Assembly: GCA_964344965.1 (NCBI GenBank)
Contig: CAYFPJ010000020.1
Coordinates: 1-21,364, forward strand
Direction: 5' to 3'
DNA: 21,364 bases
Source: UM-FILTER-37-12 sp964344965
Lineage (GTDB): Bacteria; Patescibacteriota; Patescibacteriia; Magasanikbacterales; UBA922
Shown: positions 20,242 through 21,364 of the stretch, in pieces
Position numbering within the stretch: position 1 is the first letter of the stretch
Layout: each line of letters opens with the position of its first letter
Notes under the pieces: generated by a model
Databases searched by the model: none
What the model saw: only the letters and a program-made list of their open reading frames with translations
What the model was told of the DNA's origin: nothing
Position numbers and translations under genes: made by a program

Positions 20242-21123
20242 CTAGGCCTCTACCCCGATTTTCCACACATTCTTCTCTCGAAACGCAGGGATCGACTGTC
20301 GCCGTGCAGCATTAAAGACTGCAGATGGGGTCGTGTCTTGTTCTTTTGCGTAATCGGAGAGTGAGACGATGGTCAAGCTTTGCAGGTAAGCAAGTCGCTT
20401 ATGTAAAGATTCGAGAACATTCAGAGAAAGGATCTTTTCCATTTGCTTGGTATTTTTTCCACTGTCATATACCTGAAATGCTTCATAGTATGTTTGTTTC
20501 TCTTTGTTGCGGACAATGACAGATGGGTACCCTTCTTGGTGAAGTAGGTAGTTAATCAATACACGTCCGATACGACCATTCCCATCGTTGAATGGATGGA
20601 TTCTTTCAAACTCAAGGTGGAAACGTGAAATTGCATCAATAGTAAATTCATCATCTTTTGTATTCGTATATGTAGCAATTGCTTCGCCCAGTAACATTTC
20701 TACATGTTCAGGAGCTGGGGCAACATGAGAGCCTACTCGGACATATTCACCTTTCCGACGAAATCTTCCTGAAATACTGTCATCGATGTTGTCCATGAGC
20801 ATCTTGTGAAGCAGTAGAATCGTCTCCAACGTAAGTGGAATGTCTTGTCCTTTTTTTCGGACATACCCAACCACACGAGCAAGATTCTTTGCTTCAAATA
20901 CTTCTCGCAAATTCACATCACGAGACAGCTCCATCTCTAGAAGAATTTTCTCTGTCTCTTTAAAAGTAAGTGTAGAGTTCTCAATAGCGTTTGAGTTATA
21001 CACTGACTCACTCACTTCTGCTTCATCGAGAATCGTCAAAAGAGACTCTTTTCCTCGGGAGAGCTTGTCGTAATTTTTTTTCCGTTCTTGTATCCGTTCG
21101 CGGATGGTTTTATGTGTTGCCAT
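20242..21123 (-). CDS. Fic-domain protein (AMPylase) with N-terminal inhibitory motif
   Basis: A protein of about 293 residues from the ATG at 21123 (MATHKTIRER); a start 18 bases earlier is possible. Numbered from that longer start, the Fic core motif HPFNDGNGRIGR is at 182-193 with catalytic His182, matching the full HPFx(D/E)GNGRxxR consensus. The self-inhibition motif (S/T)xxxE(G/N) appears as SNAIEN at 50-55, so this is a class II Fic protein whose glutamate blocks ATP until released. The C-terminal 35 residues (LSDYAKEQDTTPSAVFNAARRQS) look like a winged helix for DNA binding. Fic proteins transfer AMP to hydroxyl groups of target proteins. It is the first gene of the minus-strand stress block, 40 bases ahead of the sigma factor gene. 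Confidence 0.92.
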   Translation of the reverse strand: MATHKTIRERIQERKKNYDKLSRGKESLLTILDEAEVSESVYNSNAIENSTLTFKETEKILLEMELSRDVNLREVFEAKNLARVVGYVRKKGQDIPLTLETILLLHKMLMDNIDDSISGRFRRKGEYVRVGSHVAPAPEHVEMLLGEAIATYTNTKDDEFTIDAISRFHLEFERIHPFNDGNGRIGRVLINYLLHQEGYPSVIVRNKEKQTYYEAFQVYDSGKNTKQMEKILSLNVLESLHKRLAYLQSLTIVSLSDYAKEQDTTPSAVFNAARRQSIPAFREKNVWKIGVEA

Positions 21124-21178
21124 ATAGAGAAATGATAGCATTTTGGCCTATTTTTGTCAAAAAACCGTGAATTATAAT

Positions 21179-21206
21179 AAAAAACAGCGATTATTCACTG
21201 TTTTTT
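21179..21206 (-). terminator. Intrinsic terminator after tRNA-Asn
   Basis: AAAAAACAG and CTGTTTTTT form the stem, extended by GA/TC across one mismatch. The T-run on the minus strand ends the tRNA transcript 10 bases after its 3' end; symmetric A/T runs allow use from both sides. Confidence 0.75.
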
Positions 21207-21215
21207 GATTATTCG

Positions 21216-21287
21216 CTCCGAGGACAGGATTCGAACCTGTGACATCCGCGTTAACAGCGCGGCGTTCTACCACTGAACTACCTCGGA
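21216..21287 (-). tRNA. tRNA-Asn (anticodon GTT)
   Basis: A 72-base cloverleaf. Acceptor arms TCCGAGG and CCTCGGA with discriminator G, D-arm GTTC..TGGTA..GAAC, anticodon stem CCGCG/CGCGG around loop CTGTTAA giving anticodon GTT, and T-arm with GGTTCGAATCC. The 3' CCA is not encoded and must be added by tRNA nucleotidyltransferase. A terminator follows and repeat B copy 3 lies upstream. Confidence 0.97.
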
Positions 21288-21310
21288 ATAATTGAGAATT
21301 TTCAATTTTT

Positions 21311-21364
21311 ATCTTTAAGCGGTTTTATTCCTCGATGCTTGCATCGAAAAAGTGAAAACTAACA
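21311..21364. repeat. Structured repeat family B, copy 3 (inverted, cut by window end)
   Basis: Reverse complement of the right end of copies 1 and 2. TCTTTAAGCGGTTTTATTCC, the CGATGC/GCATCG hairpin and GTGAAAACTAACA match copy 2 essentially base for base. The rest lies outside the window. Confidence 0.9.

Overview
The window looks like a chromosomal segment of a Patescibacteria (Candidate Phyla Radiation) bacterium, probably of the Parcubacteria type. The grounds are AT-rich DNA, many short membrane proteins of unknown function, a DUF5667 protein paired with an ECF sigma factor, dispersed intergenic palindromes, and TGA used as a normal stop codon, which argues against the UGA-recoding Gracilibacteria and Absconditabacteria. 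The taxonomic placement is inference from style; no rRNA or ribosomal protein is present.

Layout: (1) 51-2978: a small membrane protein, then an 800-residue fusion of glucose-6-phosphate dehydrogenase and 6-phosphogluconate dehydrogenase. (2) 3019-4334: a Phd/RelE-type toxin-antitoxin pair with a clear promoter-operator, followed on the same strand by DUF1801-like and DUF1905-like genes. (3) 4346-5964: a membrane protein, TspO, and an unknown aromatic-rich protein. (4) 6182-9485: a zinc module zur-znuA-znuC-znuB on the minus strand, with a perfect 9-1-9 palindrome between the -35 and -10 of zur and an intrinsic terminator after znuB. (5) 9509-11147: an ATP-cone/Mrr-type nuclease, a small coiled-coil ORF and a CxxC mini-protein. 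(6) 11254-15763: plus-strand genes (ParB-like unknown, membrane-anchored FAD oxidoreductase, half-length MFS protein, DUF4383-like protein), then convergent minus-strand membrane genes (isoprenylcysteine-methyltransferase-like, PQ-loop-like). (7) 16015-21141: a stress block on the minus strand in the order fic, ECF sigma, DUF5667, htrA, psiE-like, hsp20. (8) A tRNA-Asn.

The strongest unusual signals are as follows. The two NADP-reducing dehydrogenases of the oxidative pentose phosphate pathway are fused. The ECF sigma ORF is broken exactly at a dnaX-type A-AAA-AAG heptamer, with region 4 continuing in the -1 frame and ending one base before the next gene. The htrA leader combines a near-perfect CIRCE operator over the -10 box with two mutually exclusive hairpins, one of which hides the ribosome binding site. 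Two families of structured intergenic repeats are present, one of which shows compensatory changes in its stem.

Working together, the zinc genes form a self-contained Zur-regulated uptake operon. The right-hand block reads as an envelope and protein-quality stress module: an AMPylation enzyme, a sigma factor with its membrane partner, a membrane-anchored protease with a heat-shock operator, and a small heat-shock protein. All functional statements are read by eye from sequence; no database search was run.
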